DNA of 64,000 bases, taken from contig CAJNBX010000001.1 in NCBI GenBank assembly GCA_905221115.1, positions 186,001 to 250,000 of the forward strand. Reading direction: 5' to 3'. A program made the position numbers and the translations under genes. Shown here piece by piece: positions 1-10,647 of this stretch. Source of the stretch: a bacterium (lineage in GTDB: Bacteria; Bacillota; Bacilli; Lactobacillales; Streptococcaceae). Position 1 is the stretch's first letter. Each line of letters starts with the position of its first letter. The notes below the pieces were generated by a model that saw only the letters and a list, made by a program, of their open reading frames with translations, ran no database searches and was not told where the DNA came from.

Positions 1-475
1 TATCCAAAGGAGAAAATAACATTTTATTAGCATTATTGACACCAAAAATATGATGACTAGCTAGACTATAATTTCCTTTCCCCATCACTTGATCGCGTTT
101 CATCGTACCAGCACCATAGAAGAGATTGACATTATCAAGCCCTTTAAAAATTGGCAGATTCATTTCTAATTCAGGAACTGCAATTCCGCCGATAACTGGT
201 AATTTTTGAGCATCCCATTGAGAAGCTAGAACCGCTTCAGAAGAGATAGCTTTGACAGAATCAAAATCAAAATTTCCTTCTGTATCCTGATTTTCTTCTA
301 TTTTTTCTTTTGATACCTGACTAACTTGATACTTATTGGTATTCCAAACCATGAAAATATCACGAATTTTAGCATTAAAAATCAAAGCGATTGATAATAG
401 TATCAGAAATCCTGCTAGGATATTTGTCAGCAGATTTTTTCGTTTGTTTTTCTTCTTATTATTTTTTTGAGACAT
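1..475 (-). CDS. srtA: Sortase A, N-terminal part (runs off the window start)
   Basis: Housekeeping sortase, a membrane-anchored transpeptidase that links LPXTG surface proteins to peptidoglycan. Visible are the start ([14 protein letters not shown]), a basic N-terminus followed by one hydrophobic segment (about residues 14-31) typical of a type II membrane anchor, and the family stretch LPVIGGIAIPELEMNLPIFKG leading to the catalytic-His region LASHHIFG near the window edge. The catalytic Cys and Arg lie outside the window. The start codon overlaps the gyrA stop by one base (TAATG), so it is translationally coupled behind gyrA, the usual streptococcal arrangement. The N-terminus differs noticeably from the pneumococcal one I remember. 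Confidence 0.93.
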   Translation of the reverse strand, partial: MSQKNNKKKNKRKNLLTNILAGFLILLSIALIFNAKIRDIFMVWNTNKYQVSQVSKEKIEENQDTEGNFDFDSVKAISSEAVLASQWDAQKLPVIGGIAVPELEMNLPIFKGLDNVNLFYGAGTMKRDQVMGKGNYSLASHHIFGVNNANKMLFSPLD

Positions 476-2943
476 TATGCTTCACCTTCTGTTTCGTTTT
501 CTGTCCCAACTTCTTCTTTTTCTGCCGCTGCAACCGTAGTAAAGGTCACAATTTTAGCATCTTGATCCAGACGCATTACTTTAACTCCCATAGTCGAGCG
601 TCCTGTTTGTGAAATATTGTCAACGTTGGTTCGAATCATGACACCTGTATCAGTGATAATCATCAAATCTTCATCGCCTTTAACGGTCATAAGACCAGCA
701 AGAGAACCATTCTTATCTGTAATTTTAGCAGTTTGCATCCCTTTACCACCACGACCTTTTGTTGGATATTCAGTCGCGACTGTACGCTTACCATATCCTT
801 TTTCTGTGATGATAAGAACCTCATCCTGGTCTGTTATCACACTAGCTCCAACAACTGTGTCTCCGTCACGAAGGTTAACACCTTTTACACCAGTGGCGAT
901 ACGGCTCATGCCACGAACGGCTGATTGATTAAATCGAACTGCATAACCAAACTTGGTACCAATGATAATATCCGTATCTTCTTCCGTCAACAAGACATTA
1001 ATCAACTCATCTTCATCCTTGAGGTTTAAAGCCTTGAGACCATTCTGACGAATGTTAGCAAATTCCTTAACGCTGGTTCGCTTCACAATACCATGACGGG
1101 TTGTGAAGAAGAGGTAAGCATCATCACTGCGTTCAGACTCGACATTGATGATGGTTTGAATACTTTCGCCTTCATCCAATTTCAAAAGATTGACTACTGG
1201 TAGCCCTTTGGCCGTCCGACCATACTCAGGAATTTCATAGCCTTTCAAACGATAAACTCGCCCTTTATTTGTGAAGAAGAGCAGATGATCATGGGTGCTA
1301 GTTGACACTAACTCACGAACAAAATCATCATCCTTAACACCTGTTCCTTGAACACCGCGGCCACCACGTTTTTGAGCAGTAAATTCAGCTTGGTCCAGAC
1401 GTTTGATGTATCCCTTATTAGAAAGCGTAATCAAGACATCCGATTCTTCAATCAAATCCTCATCTTCAAGACTCAATACTTCACCGACCATCAACTCTGT
1501 ACGACGTTGGTCGCCAAACTTACGCTTAACTTCATCCAATTCTTCTTTGATGATTTGAGAAACACGTTCTGGTTTAGCAAGAATATCTGCTAAATCCGCA
1601 ATCAGAGCCAAGAGGTCATCATACTCAGACTGAATCTTATCACGTTCCAAACCTGTCAAACGACGAAGACGCATATCTAAAATAGCCTGACTTTGACGTT
1701 CAGAAAGCTTAAACTTACTCATCAACTCAGCTTGTGCTTCCGCATCTGTTTCACTAGCACGGATGATACGAATCACTTCGTCGATATGATCTAGCGCAAT
1801 CAAGAGACCTTCTAAGATATGAGCACGTGCTTCCGCTTTTTCCTTATCAAAACGTGTACGACGAACAACCACTTCTTTTTGGTGTTCGATATAAGCATCC
1901 AAAATCTGACGAAGAGATAAAATCTTCGGCACCCCATTTTGAATCGCCAACATATTAAAACCAAAGTTGGTTTGCATCTGGGTCATCTTGAAAAGATTGT
2001 TGAGGATAACATTGGCAGAGGCATCACGTTTGACCTCGATTACGAAACGAACCCCTTCTCGGTTAGATTCATCACGAACCGCTGTGATCCCCTCAATGCG
2101 TTTTTCCTGAACCAAACGAACAATGTGCTCATGCACCTTGGTTTTATTGACCATGTATGGAAATTCTGTTACAACGATGCGTTCACGACCAGTCTTAGTT
2201 TCTTCAATTTCAGTACGAGAACGAAGGACAATAGAACCTTTACCTGTTTCATAAGCCTTATGGATACCTGATTTCCCCATGACAAGGGCACCTGTTGGAA
2301 AATCTGGCCCAGGTAAGACTTCCATCAAGTCCTTGGTAGTCACTTCAGGATTGTCCATGACGAGCTTGACTGCATCAATGGTTTCACCCAAGTTATGAGG
2401 GGGAATGTTGGTAGCCATCCCAACAGCAATACCAGTTGCTCCATTGACCAAAAGGTTTGGAAAACGTGCAGGCAAGACCAAGGGTTCACGTTCATTGGCA
2501 TCATAGTTATCGACGAAATCAACCGTATTCTTATTGATATCTCGAAGCATTTCTAGAGCAATCTTGCTCATACGTGCCTCAGTATAACGCTGGGCGGCAG
2601 CACCATCTCCATCCATGGAACCAAAGTTCCCATGCCCATCTACAAGCATGTAACGGTAGCTCCACCATTGAGCCATGCGGACCATGGCTTCATAGATAGA
2701 GGAATCCCCGTGTGGGTGATATTTACCCATGACATCCCCTGTAATACGAGCAGATTTTTTATGAGGTTTGTCTGGAGTAACACCCAATTCATTCATTCCA
2801 TAGAGAATCCGACGGTGAACCGGTTTCAAGCCATCTCGAACATCAGGAAGAGCCCGCGCTACGATAACACTCATGGCGTAATCGATAAAGCTCGTCTTCA
2901 TCTCCTTTGTCAGATTGACATTCACTAAATTTCTATCCTGCAT
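475..2943 (-). CDS. gyrA: DNA gyrase subunit A
   Basis: Breakage-reunion subunit of the A2B2 type II topoisomerase that introduces negative supercoils. I chose the ATG giving [15 protein letters not shown] (822 aa, the pneumococcal length) over an in-frame ATG five codons upstream, because a GAGG ribosome site lies 9 nt before it and inside the longer reading. Catalytic Tyr120 is in [10 protein letters not shown]. The quinolone-resistance positions are wild type (Ser81 and Glu85 in [10 protein letters not shown]). Residue 114 is Gly (MDGDGAAAQ), where I recall Ser in pneumococcus and Gly in viridans streptococci. The C-terminal half carries beta-pinwheel GyrA-box repeats (for example [10 protein letters not shown]). 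Preceded by its own extended -10 promoter; srtA follows. Confidence 0.98.
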   Translation of the reverse strand: MQDRNLVNVNLTKEMKTSFIDYAMSVIVARALPDVRDGLKPVHRRILYGMNELGVTPDKPHKKSARITGDVMGKYHPHGDSSIYEAMVRMAQWWSYRYMLVDGHGNFGSMDGDGAAAQRYTEARMSKIALEMLRDINKNTVDFVDNYDANEREPLVLPARFPNLLVNGATGIAVGMATNIPPHNLGETIDAVKLVMDNPEVTTKDLMEVLPGPDFPTGALVMGKSGIHKAYETGKGSIVLRSRTEIEETKTGRERIVVTEFPYMVNKTKVHEHIVRLVQEKRIEGITAVRDESNREGVRFVIEVKRDASANVILNNLFKMTQMQTNFGFNMLAIQNGVPKILSLRQILDAYIEHQKEVVVRRTRFDKEKAEARAHILEGLLIALDHIDEVIRIIRASETDAEAQAELMSKFKLSERQSQAILDMRLRRLTGLERDKIQSEYDDLLALIADLADILAKPERVSQIIKEELDEVKRKFGDQRRTELMVGEVLSLEDEDLIEESDVLITLSNKGYIKRLDQAEFTAQKRGGRGVQGTGVKDDDFVRELVSTSTHDHLLFFTNKGRVYRLKGYEIPEYGRTAKGLPVVNLLKLDEGESIQTIINVESERSDDAYLFFTTRHGIVKRTSVKEFANIRQNGLKALNLKDEDELINVLLTEEDTDIIIGTKFGYAVRFNQSAVRGMSRIATGVKGVNLRDGDTVVGASVITDQDEVLIITEKGYGKRTVATEYPTKGRGGKGMQTAKITDKNGSLAGLMTVKGDEDLMIITDTGVMIRTNVDNISQTGRSTMGVKVMRLDQDAKIVTFTTVAAAEKEEVGTENETEGEA

Positions 2944-2980
2944 TAATAAATGCCTCATTTCACTATTAGTAATTAATAAT

Positions 2981-2991
2981 ATTATACCATA
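2981..2991 (-). promoter_or_regulatory. gyrA promoter, extended -10
   Basis: On the minus strand this reads TATGGTATAAT, a full match to the streptococcal extended -10 (TnTGnTATAAT), about 37 nt upstream of the chosen gyrA start. The -35 is weak. It is divergent from the ldh promoter. Confidence 0.75.
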
Positions 2992-3058
2992 ATGTCCGCC
3001 ATATTTCAGGTATCCAAATTAGCTAAAACGTTTACATCAAGAACTCCAAGGCATATTC

Positions 3059-3087
3059 GTGACAAAGCTTTTTAAAAGTGATAGAAT
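3059..3087 (+). promoter_or_regulatory. ldh promoter
   Basis: GTGACA (3059-3064) and TAGAAT (3082-3087) are separated by 17 bp, with a TG one base before the -10. A small inverted repeat (GGG-AAAT-CCC around 3099-3108) lies in the leader. Confidence 0.7.
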
Positions 3088-3095
3088 TAAAATAA

Positions 3096-4124
<1,029 letters not shown>

Positions 4125-4135
4125 TTTAACTATAG

Positions 4136-4167
4136 ACAACTCCTTGATCATCAGGGAGTTGTTTTTT
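4136..4167 (+). terminator. ldh Rho-independent terminator
   Basis: An 8-bp stem (ACAACTCC / GGAGTTGT) is followed by seven T. Confidence 0.9.
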
Positions 4168-4174
4168 TCTGTAT

Positions 4175-4263
4175 TATAGTAGATTGAAATAAGATATGAA
4201 CAAATTAATTTCTAGAAATATTTTAGCAGCCACGACGTACTATTCTAGCTGTAATCCACTATA
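4175..4263. repeat. RUP-like miniature inverted-repeat element
   Basis: An 89-bp segment is bounded by imperfect terminal inverted repeats, TATAGTAGATT at the left and AATCCACTATA at the right. These ends and the TA boundaries resemble the pneumococcal RUP element, which is about 107 bp and thought to be mobilised by IS630-Spn1. This copy is shorter, so it would be an internally deleted or divergent version. A degenerate relative lies at about 13670-13771. The family assignment is from memory of the terminal sequence. Confidence 0.6.
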
Positions 4264-4295
4264 AGAACTAAACTTTTCGTTCAAAAAACAACATC

Positions 4296-4430
4296 CCTTT
4301 AAAAGCTATCATGTCATGGCTTAGTCATGAAGACAAAAAGACTACCAATCAGATTTATACTCACATCACAAAAAGTATGGAACAAGCAACGATTTACTCT
4401 TTAGCTACAGTTGCATTAAATCACAAGTAG
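4296..4430 (+). pseudogene. Tyrosine integrase, C-terminal remnant
   Basis: An open stretch of 44 codons ending in TAG translates as PLKAIMSWLSHEDKKTTNQI followed by YTHITKSMEQ. The pattern Leu-x-His ... TT ... Tyr-Thr-His is the C-terminal catalytic box of phage/ICE tyrosine recombinases, with the nucleophile Tyr in IYTHIT. No N-terminal or core-binding domain exists upstream, where a RUP-like element lies instead. It is therefore a relic of an excised or decayed element whose integration end was the adjacent pyk terminator (4450-4497). Confidence 0.75.
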
Positions 4431-4449
4431 AAAACTTTCCCCATATACA

Positions 4450-4497
4450 AAAGAGCCCATCATACAGGCTAGAAAGCTTGATATGATAGGCTCTTTT
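4450..4497 (-). terminator. pyk terminator, att-like sequence
   Basis: An inverted repeat (AGAGCCcATCAT / ATGATaGGCTCT) with a 23-nt loop and flanking A and T runs lies immediately downstream of pyk. The loop and right arm (4459-4492) match the hup terminator (42991-43024) at 28 of 34 positions, including the 17-mer GCTTGATATGATAGGCT. Confidence 0.75.
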
Positions 4498-4505
4498 TCT
4501 ATTAA

Positions 4506-6011
4506 TTAACGTACTGTACGGATACGCATTGTATTTGTACGAACAGCTTCTCCAAGTGGTACACCAGCTACGATAACGATATCGTCACCAGATTGTACAA
4601 GACCTGCTTCAACTGCTTTACGTTCAGCAATTTCGAACATATCATCAGTTGAAGATGGAGCATCTGTCAACATTGGGATAACACCCCAGTTCAACATCAA
4701 TCCACGTTCTGTCAATTCGTCGAATGTCAATGCCAAGATGTCAGCATTTGGACGGTATTTAGAGATCAAACGTGCAGTGTGACCTGTCTTAGTAAGAGTT
4801 ACAACCAATTTAATGTCCATTGAGTTAGTAGCATCTTTAACAGCTGAAGCCATTACTTCTGTCTTAGAGTTACGTTCGAATGAATCTGAGTTCAAACGTC
4901 CGTATTCGTTAAGAAGAGTTTGAGCGTTCTTATCGATTGTAGCCATTGTAGTTACTGACTCAAGTGGGTATTTACCGTTTGCAGACTCACCTGAAAGCAT
5001 TGTTGCGTCAGTTCCATCGATAACAGCGTTAAATACGTCTGATACTTCTGAACGAGTTGCACGTGGTTTTTCAGTCATTGTTTCAAGCATGTTTGTTGCA
5101 GTGATAACAACTTTACCTGCAGCATTGACTTTAGTGATGATCATTTTTTGGTAAACTGGAACCATTTCGAATGGTACTTCGATACCCATGTCACCACGAG
5201 CGATCATGATACCATCAGCAGCTTCGATGATTTCATCCAAGTTATCGATACCTTGTTGGTTTTCGATTTTAGCGAACAATTGAACATGTCCGTTTCCAGT
5301 TTCTTCACAGATTGCACGAACTTCGTTCACGTCTTTTGCAGTACGTACGAATGAAATAGCAATGAAGTTGATACCTTGTTCAAGACCGAAACGGATATCG
5401 TCGTTATCGCGTTCAGCAAGAGCTGGGAAAGGAATTTTAGTGTTAGGAATGTTCACACCTTTTTGTTTAGCGATGATACCATCGTTTTCAACTTCAACTT
5501 CAAATTCACGAGTTGCGTCATCTTTAGCAACCACACGAAGACCAAGTTTACCATCGTCAACCAAAACTTGACGACCAACTTCAACATCATCATAGATATC
5601 AAGAGCACCAGCAACGTTCAATGCAATCACTTCACGAGTTGATTTGATTCCTTGTTTAGTTGCAACACGGATTTTCTCACCAGTTTTGTATGAATACTCT
5701 TTAGCTTCACCTTCGAACAATTCTGTACGGATTTCTGGTCCTTTTGTATCAAGAAGGAAACCAACTTTTTTACCTGCAAGTTTTTCAGCAAGTTTAACAG
5801 TTGCCATACGCTCACCTTGTTCTTGGTGGTCACCGTGTGAGAAGTTGAAACGGAATGTGTTAGCACCAGCTTCAATCAATTTAGCAATGTTTTTAGCTGA
5901 AGCTTCAACATCAAGTTTTTCACCCCAGTATCCGTCCTCACCGAATTTTTTACCACCACGGATTTCTACCGCAGGACCCAAAGTTGCAACGATTTTTACA
6001 CGTTTGTTCAT
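4506..6011 (-). CDS. pyk: Pyruvate kinase
   Basis: Last ATP-forming step of glycolysis: phosphoenolpyruvate plus ADP gives pyruvate plus ATP. 501 aa. Seen: N-terminal NKRVKIVATLGPA, substrate motif RFNFSHGDH (about 53-61), active-site segment FAKIENQQGI (about 247-256) with the general-acid Lys, and the metal-binding MIARGDMGIEVP (about 269-280). The C-terminal domain (about 365-501) would carry the fructose-bisphosphate site. AAGGAG lies upstream of the ATG. It follows pfkA by 58 nt in the same direction, giving a pfkA-pyk operon with the irreversible kinases of glycolysis together. Confidence 0.98.
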   Translation of the reverse strand: MNKRVKIVATLGPAVEIRGGKKFGEDGYWGEKLDVEASAKNIAKLIEAGANTFRFNFSHGDHQEQGERMATVKLAEKLAGKKVGFLLDTKGPEIRTELFEGEAKEYSYKTGEKIRVATKQGIKSTREVIALNVAGALDIYDDVEVGRQVLVDDGKLGLRVVAKDDATREFEVEVENDGIIAKQKGVNIPNTKIPFPALAERDNDDIRFGLEQGINFIAISFVRTAKDVNEVRAICEETGNGHVQLFAKIENQQGIDNLDEIIEAADGIMIARGDMGIEVPFEMVPVYQKMIITKVNAAGKVVITATNMLETMTEKPRATRSEVSDVFNAVIDGTDATMLSGESANGKYPLESVTTMATIDKNAQTLLNEYGRLNSDSFERNSKTEVMASAVKDATNSMDIKLVVTLTKTGHTARLISKYRPNADILALTFDELTERGLMLNWGVIPMLTDAPSSTDDMFEIAERKAVEAGLVQSGDDIVIVAGVPLGEAVRTNTMRIRTVR

Positions 6012-6069
6012 GATTTTTGTGACTCCTTTATATATATGACCTTTTTGGTCTTATTAACTAAATTGTAAA

Positions 6070-7143
<1,074 letters not shown>

Positions 7144-7158
7144 CTATTTTCCGTATTT

Positions 7159-10100
7159 TTAGCGATAAATCGTTTTCATAACGATTTCATTCAACTTCGC
7201 TTCTAATTCATTGGATTTAGCTACAAAATGATGGGGAGAAACGATTGTTTTCTGTTCCTCTTCATACCTGATGATGACTGGGATTTGGCCTTTATATTGG
7301 TCTAAAATACGTGAAATTTCTTGATCCGAATCATGATTTTTTACCTGTATCCAAAAGCGTTCAGCAACTGCTTCTCTTATTTCTTGTGCAATCATTTGCA
7401 GACGACCGTCACGTGACTGGACTTTCCCTTTAATATAGTAGAAGTCTCCCTCTTTTATTTCCTGCCCAACCTGTCGATATAAGTCTGAAAAGAGAGTAAC
7501 ATCCAATTTTTTCTTACTATCATCTACCTGTAAGAAGGCCATATTTTCACCCTTTTTGGTACGAATTACTTTTATTTTCTGAACTTCAACCAAAATAATA
7601 GCGTAGCTATTTTCTGACAAATTTCCAATTGGGGTAATCGGGTAAATAGCCTTACTTGCAATAGCTTGTAGGTGATGTTTGCTGACACCTATCCCTAAAA
7701 GCTCTTGTTCCATATAGAATTTTTCTTGATCTGTCCAATCTTCCGATCCTTGCCAGCTATAAATTGTATCACCAAACAAGCTTCCTAACTCTTTCACAAA
7801 TTCAAATAGATTAACTAAATTATTGAATACTTTTTGACGATTTTTTTCAAATAAATCGAAAAGACCAACTTTTACCAAAGGTTCTAGCAGAGGAAGTTTC
7901 AGATAATTCTCAGGTAATTTAGCTACAAAATCTTCAATGTTAGAATAGGGTCTATTTTCAATAATCCAGAGAGCTAAATCATTACTGACTCCTTTAATCG
8001 ATTTCAAACCTAGATAGATGTCCTTGTTGGCAATTTTATCATGATAGGGAATGGTGTTGATGGACAGAGGCGCCACTTCAAAGCCTGCTTCTAAGGCATC
8101 TGTTAAGTAATCACTGTTGGCGGAATTCAACATGACTTGATAAAAAATGGCTGGATAATGCGTTTTGAAATAAGCCAACTGGAAGGCCAAGGCTGAGTAG
8201 GCATAGGCGTGTGACCTGTTAAAACCATAACCAGCAAACTTCTCCATAACATCAAAAACCTTCTCTGCTTTTTCCGGAGTATGTCCAGCTTCTATGGAGC
8301 CTTGAATAAAGGAAGCCCTCATCTCATGCATGGCAGAGGCATCCTTTTTCCCCATAGCTCGACGCAAAATATCAGCCTTCCCAAGACTAAATCCAGCAAA
8401 TCGCTGAGCAACCTGCATAACCTGCTCCTGATAGAGCATAATGCCATAAGTTGGAGCCAAAATATCCTCCAGGGCTGGGTCTAGTACAGTCACTTCTTCC
8501 TGCCCATGCTTCCTTGCCACAAAATTATTGATGTAGTCACTTGCACCTGGTCGATTTAGGGAAGTAGTTGCTACGACATCTTCAAAACAGACTGGCTGCA
8601 CACGCTTGAGCAGGCGAATAGCTCCAGGTTGTTCAAATTGAAAGATACCTTTTGTATTGCCAGAAGCAAAAAGAGCTAGCGTTTCTTTGTCTTCCAAATC
8701 GATTTCTTCTATTTTCAGATGAATACCTTCTGATTCAGCAAGCAACTCTTGCATCTTCTGGACAAAGGTCAAATTTCGTAGTCCCAGAAAGTCCATTTTC
8801 AAAAGCCCACTAGCTTCAACTCCATGAGCATCATACTGAGTCAGTGGAATTTCGTCACCATGCTTTAGAGGAATGTAGTTGGTCAAATCTTGGTCACTGA
8901 TTACAACACCAGCCGCATGGACAGAGGTTTGTCTTGGATATCCCTCAATCTTACAGGCAATTTCAAAAGCTTTTTGGTATTCTAACTTACTATTGATTTG
9001 CTGACGAAACTGGAGGTTACCCTCATAGGCCGACTTGAGATTGTCCCGAAAACTGATTTTCTTAGTAATTGAAGATAATTCATATTCAGGAACACCAAAG
9101 CGTTTCAATACATCTCGTAGAGCTTGCTTAGCCCCAAAAGTTGAAAAGGTAACGATTTGAGCCGCATGTTTACTACCATATTTATTACCAACATATCTGA
9201 TAAAATCTGGACGATAAATATCTGGAATATCAATATCAATATCAGGCATGGTATAGCGTTCACGATTGAGGAAACGTTCAAAAATCAGATTTTTCTCTAC
9301 TGGGTCAATCCCTGTAATGTCTAAAGCATAGGAAACCAAGCTACCAACTGCAGAACCTCGTCCCATTCCCATATAATAGCCATTCGAACGTCCAAAACGC
9401 AATAAATCCCAAACAACCAAGAAATAATCATCAAAGCCCATATCATGAATAACAGCCAATTCTTGGTCTAGACGGTCTTGATATTCTTTACCAGCTAACC
9501 CCTTCTGAGCAAGCCCCAATTCAGCACGTTCTCTCAATTCTTCCACTGCTGGTCTAGCTGGATTAAAACGAGGTAATTTTAAACTAGTATCCAAGTCATA
9601 AGAAATACCTGAAATTAGCTTTTCTAAGTTTTCCAAGGCTTGAGGAAAACGTTCTTGGAATAGTTTCTCTAAAGAACTTGCTGATATAAGGACATCTTGT
9701 CGCGAGCGCAAAGGGACTTCTCTGAGCGGTAGGTTTTCTTTAATCGCTGTTAATACTTGTAGAACTTCTCTATCCCTGCTTTCAAAGGCATTGACCCGAT
9801 AGAGAGGTAAGATAGGACGATAAAATTCGCTTACCAGTGTTTCTGGGTAAACCCCTATATAGTAATCACAGCCTAGATTTAGTGATTCAAGCTCTTCAAA
9901 ATAAGGCACAATTACCGCGATATCCTCCAGGTACTGGGACAAGACTGACCAACTTTTCTCCCCCTGCATCTTGGCTGTTGAAAGCTTCATCAACTGCTGA
10001 TAGCCCACACTAGATAGAGCTAAAAAGCGCAGATTCACTTCCTGATCATCCATAAATACAGTCATTTCAAGCCCTAATAAAGGATGAATGCCATATTTTT

Positions 10101-10260
10101 TTGTAACCTCTAGAAAGTCAAAAGCACCATAAAGATTATCAATATCCATCATAGCCAGATGAGTGTAGCCGAATTCTTTAGCTGCTCTCACATACTTTTC
10201 AATCGAAATGACGCTCTCCATAAAACTATAGACTGTTTTTGTATCTAGTTGTGCGATCAA
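7159..10260 (-). CDS. dnaE: DNA polymerase III alpha subunit, DnaE type
   Basis: Replicative polymerase of the DnaE3 class, which in Firmicutes works beside PolC and extends primers on the lagging strand. 1033 aa. An N-terminal PHP domain (about 1-200) is followed by palm and fingers with the catalytic acidic motif TMPDIDIDIPD (about 340-350) and GMGRGSAVGSLVSYAL. Then come a helix-hairpin-helix region (SIKGVSNDLAL) and an OB fold near the C-terminus. The start is TTG (MIAQLDTKTV) with AGGAG 9 nt before it. Upstream is an extended -10 at 10292-10302; pfkA follows in the same orientation with its own promoter. Confidence 0.97.
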   Translation of the reverse strand: MIAQLDTKTVYSFMESVISIEKYVRAAKEFGYTHLAMMDIDNLYGAFDFLEVTKKYGIHPLLGLEMTVFMDDQEVNLRFLALSSVGYQQLMKLSTAKMQGEKSWSVLSQYLEDIAVIVPYFEELESLNLGCDYYIGVYPETLVSEFYRPILPLYRVNAFESRDREVLQVLTAIKENLPLREVPLRSRQDVLISASSLEKLFQERFPQALENLEKLISGISYDLDTSLKLPRFNPARPAVEELRERAELGLAQKGLAGKEYQDRLDQELAVIHDMGFDDYFLVVWDLLRFGRSNGYYMGMGRGSAVGSLVSYALDITGIDPVEKNLIFERFLNRERYTMPDIDIDIPDIYRPDFIRYVGNKYGSKHAAQIVTFSTFGAKQALRDVLKRFGVPEYELSSITKKISFRDNLKSAYEGNLQFRQQINSKLEYQKAFEIACKIEGYPRQTSVHAAGVVISDQDLTNYIPLKHGDEIPLTQYDAHGVEASGLLKMDFLGLRNLTFVQKMQELLAESEGIHLKIEEIDLEDKETLALFASGNTKGIFQFEQPGAIRLLKRVQPVCFEDVVATTSLNRPGASDYINNFVARKHGQEEVTVLDPALEDILAPTYGIMLYQEQVMQVAQRFAGFSLGKADILRRAMGKKDASAMHEMRASFIQGSIEAGHTPEKAEKVFDVMEKFAGYGFNRSHAYAYSALAFQLAYFKTHYPAIFYQVMLNSANSDYLTDALEAGFEVAPLSINTIPYHDKIANKDIYLGLKSIKGVSNDLALWIIENRPYSNIEDFVAKLPENYLKLPLLEPLVKVGLFDLFEKNRQKVFNNLVNLFEFVKELGSLFGDTIYSWQGSEDWTDQEKFYMEQELLGIGVSKHHLQAIASKAIYPITPIGNLSENSYAIILVEVQKIKVIRTKKGENMAFLQVDDSKKKLDVTLFSDLYRQVGQEIKEGDFYYIKGKVQSRDGRLQMIAQEIREAVAERFWIQVKNHDSDQEISRILDQYKGQIPVIIRYEEEQKTIVSPHHFVAKSNELEAKLNEIVMKTIYR

Positions 10261-10291
10261 TTTACACTTCTCCTCTATTCCTTCTCACTAT

Positions 10292-10302
10292 ATTATACCA
10301 TT
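10292..10302 (-). promoter_or_regulatory. dnaE promoter, extended -10
   Basis: The minus strand reads AATGGTATAAT, about 31 nt upstream of the TTG start. Confidence 0.65.
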
Positions 10303-10607
10303 TTCAAAAAGAGAAAGACAAAAGCAATGACTCCTATCTCTATTTTATATTTTAAATAAGGCATTTTGGATGAAAAAATAACAAATATATTTGCAGTAAA
10401 AATGTTTCTGTAAACTATTTTGAAGTTTTTATCCCAATAAATGGATATCTCTTTTAAAGAAGTGAGATAAATTCACTCAAAATTCTTGTTAGATATCGTT
10501 TAATTTATGAATGCTATAGAATATCACATATTATTTCATATAAATTGTATTCATTATTCTTTAATTAATTTCTTTCTCACTTAATAATTCCCTTTCTCCT
10601 ATTTTTT
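10303..10607. other. AT-rich spacer between divergent dnaE and pepX
   Basis: Very AT-rich. It contains an imperfect inverted repeat near 10444-10470 (TATCTC / GAGATA arms) and several AT palindromes. I see no gene-like frame or known repeat. Confidence 0.5.
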
Positions 10608-10616
10608 TGATATAAT
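10608..10616 (+). promoter_or_regulatory. pepX promoter, extended -10
   Basis: TGATATAAT lies 31 nt before the pepX ATG, which has the ribosome site AAGGAGG. Confidence 0.65.
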
Positions 10617-10647
10617 AACCTTAATTATTATTTTACAAGGAGGTTTT

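Noticed and set aside
2944..2958. Upstream ATG for gyrA
   Set aside because: The ribosome site GAGG lies inside this stretch, before the later ATG that gives the normal 822-aa protein.
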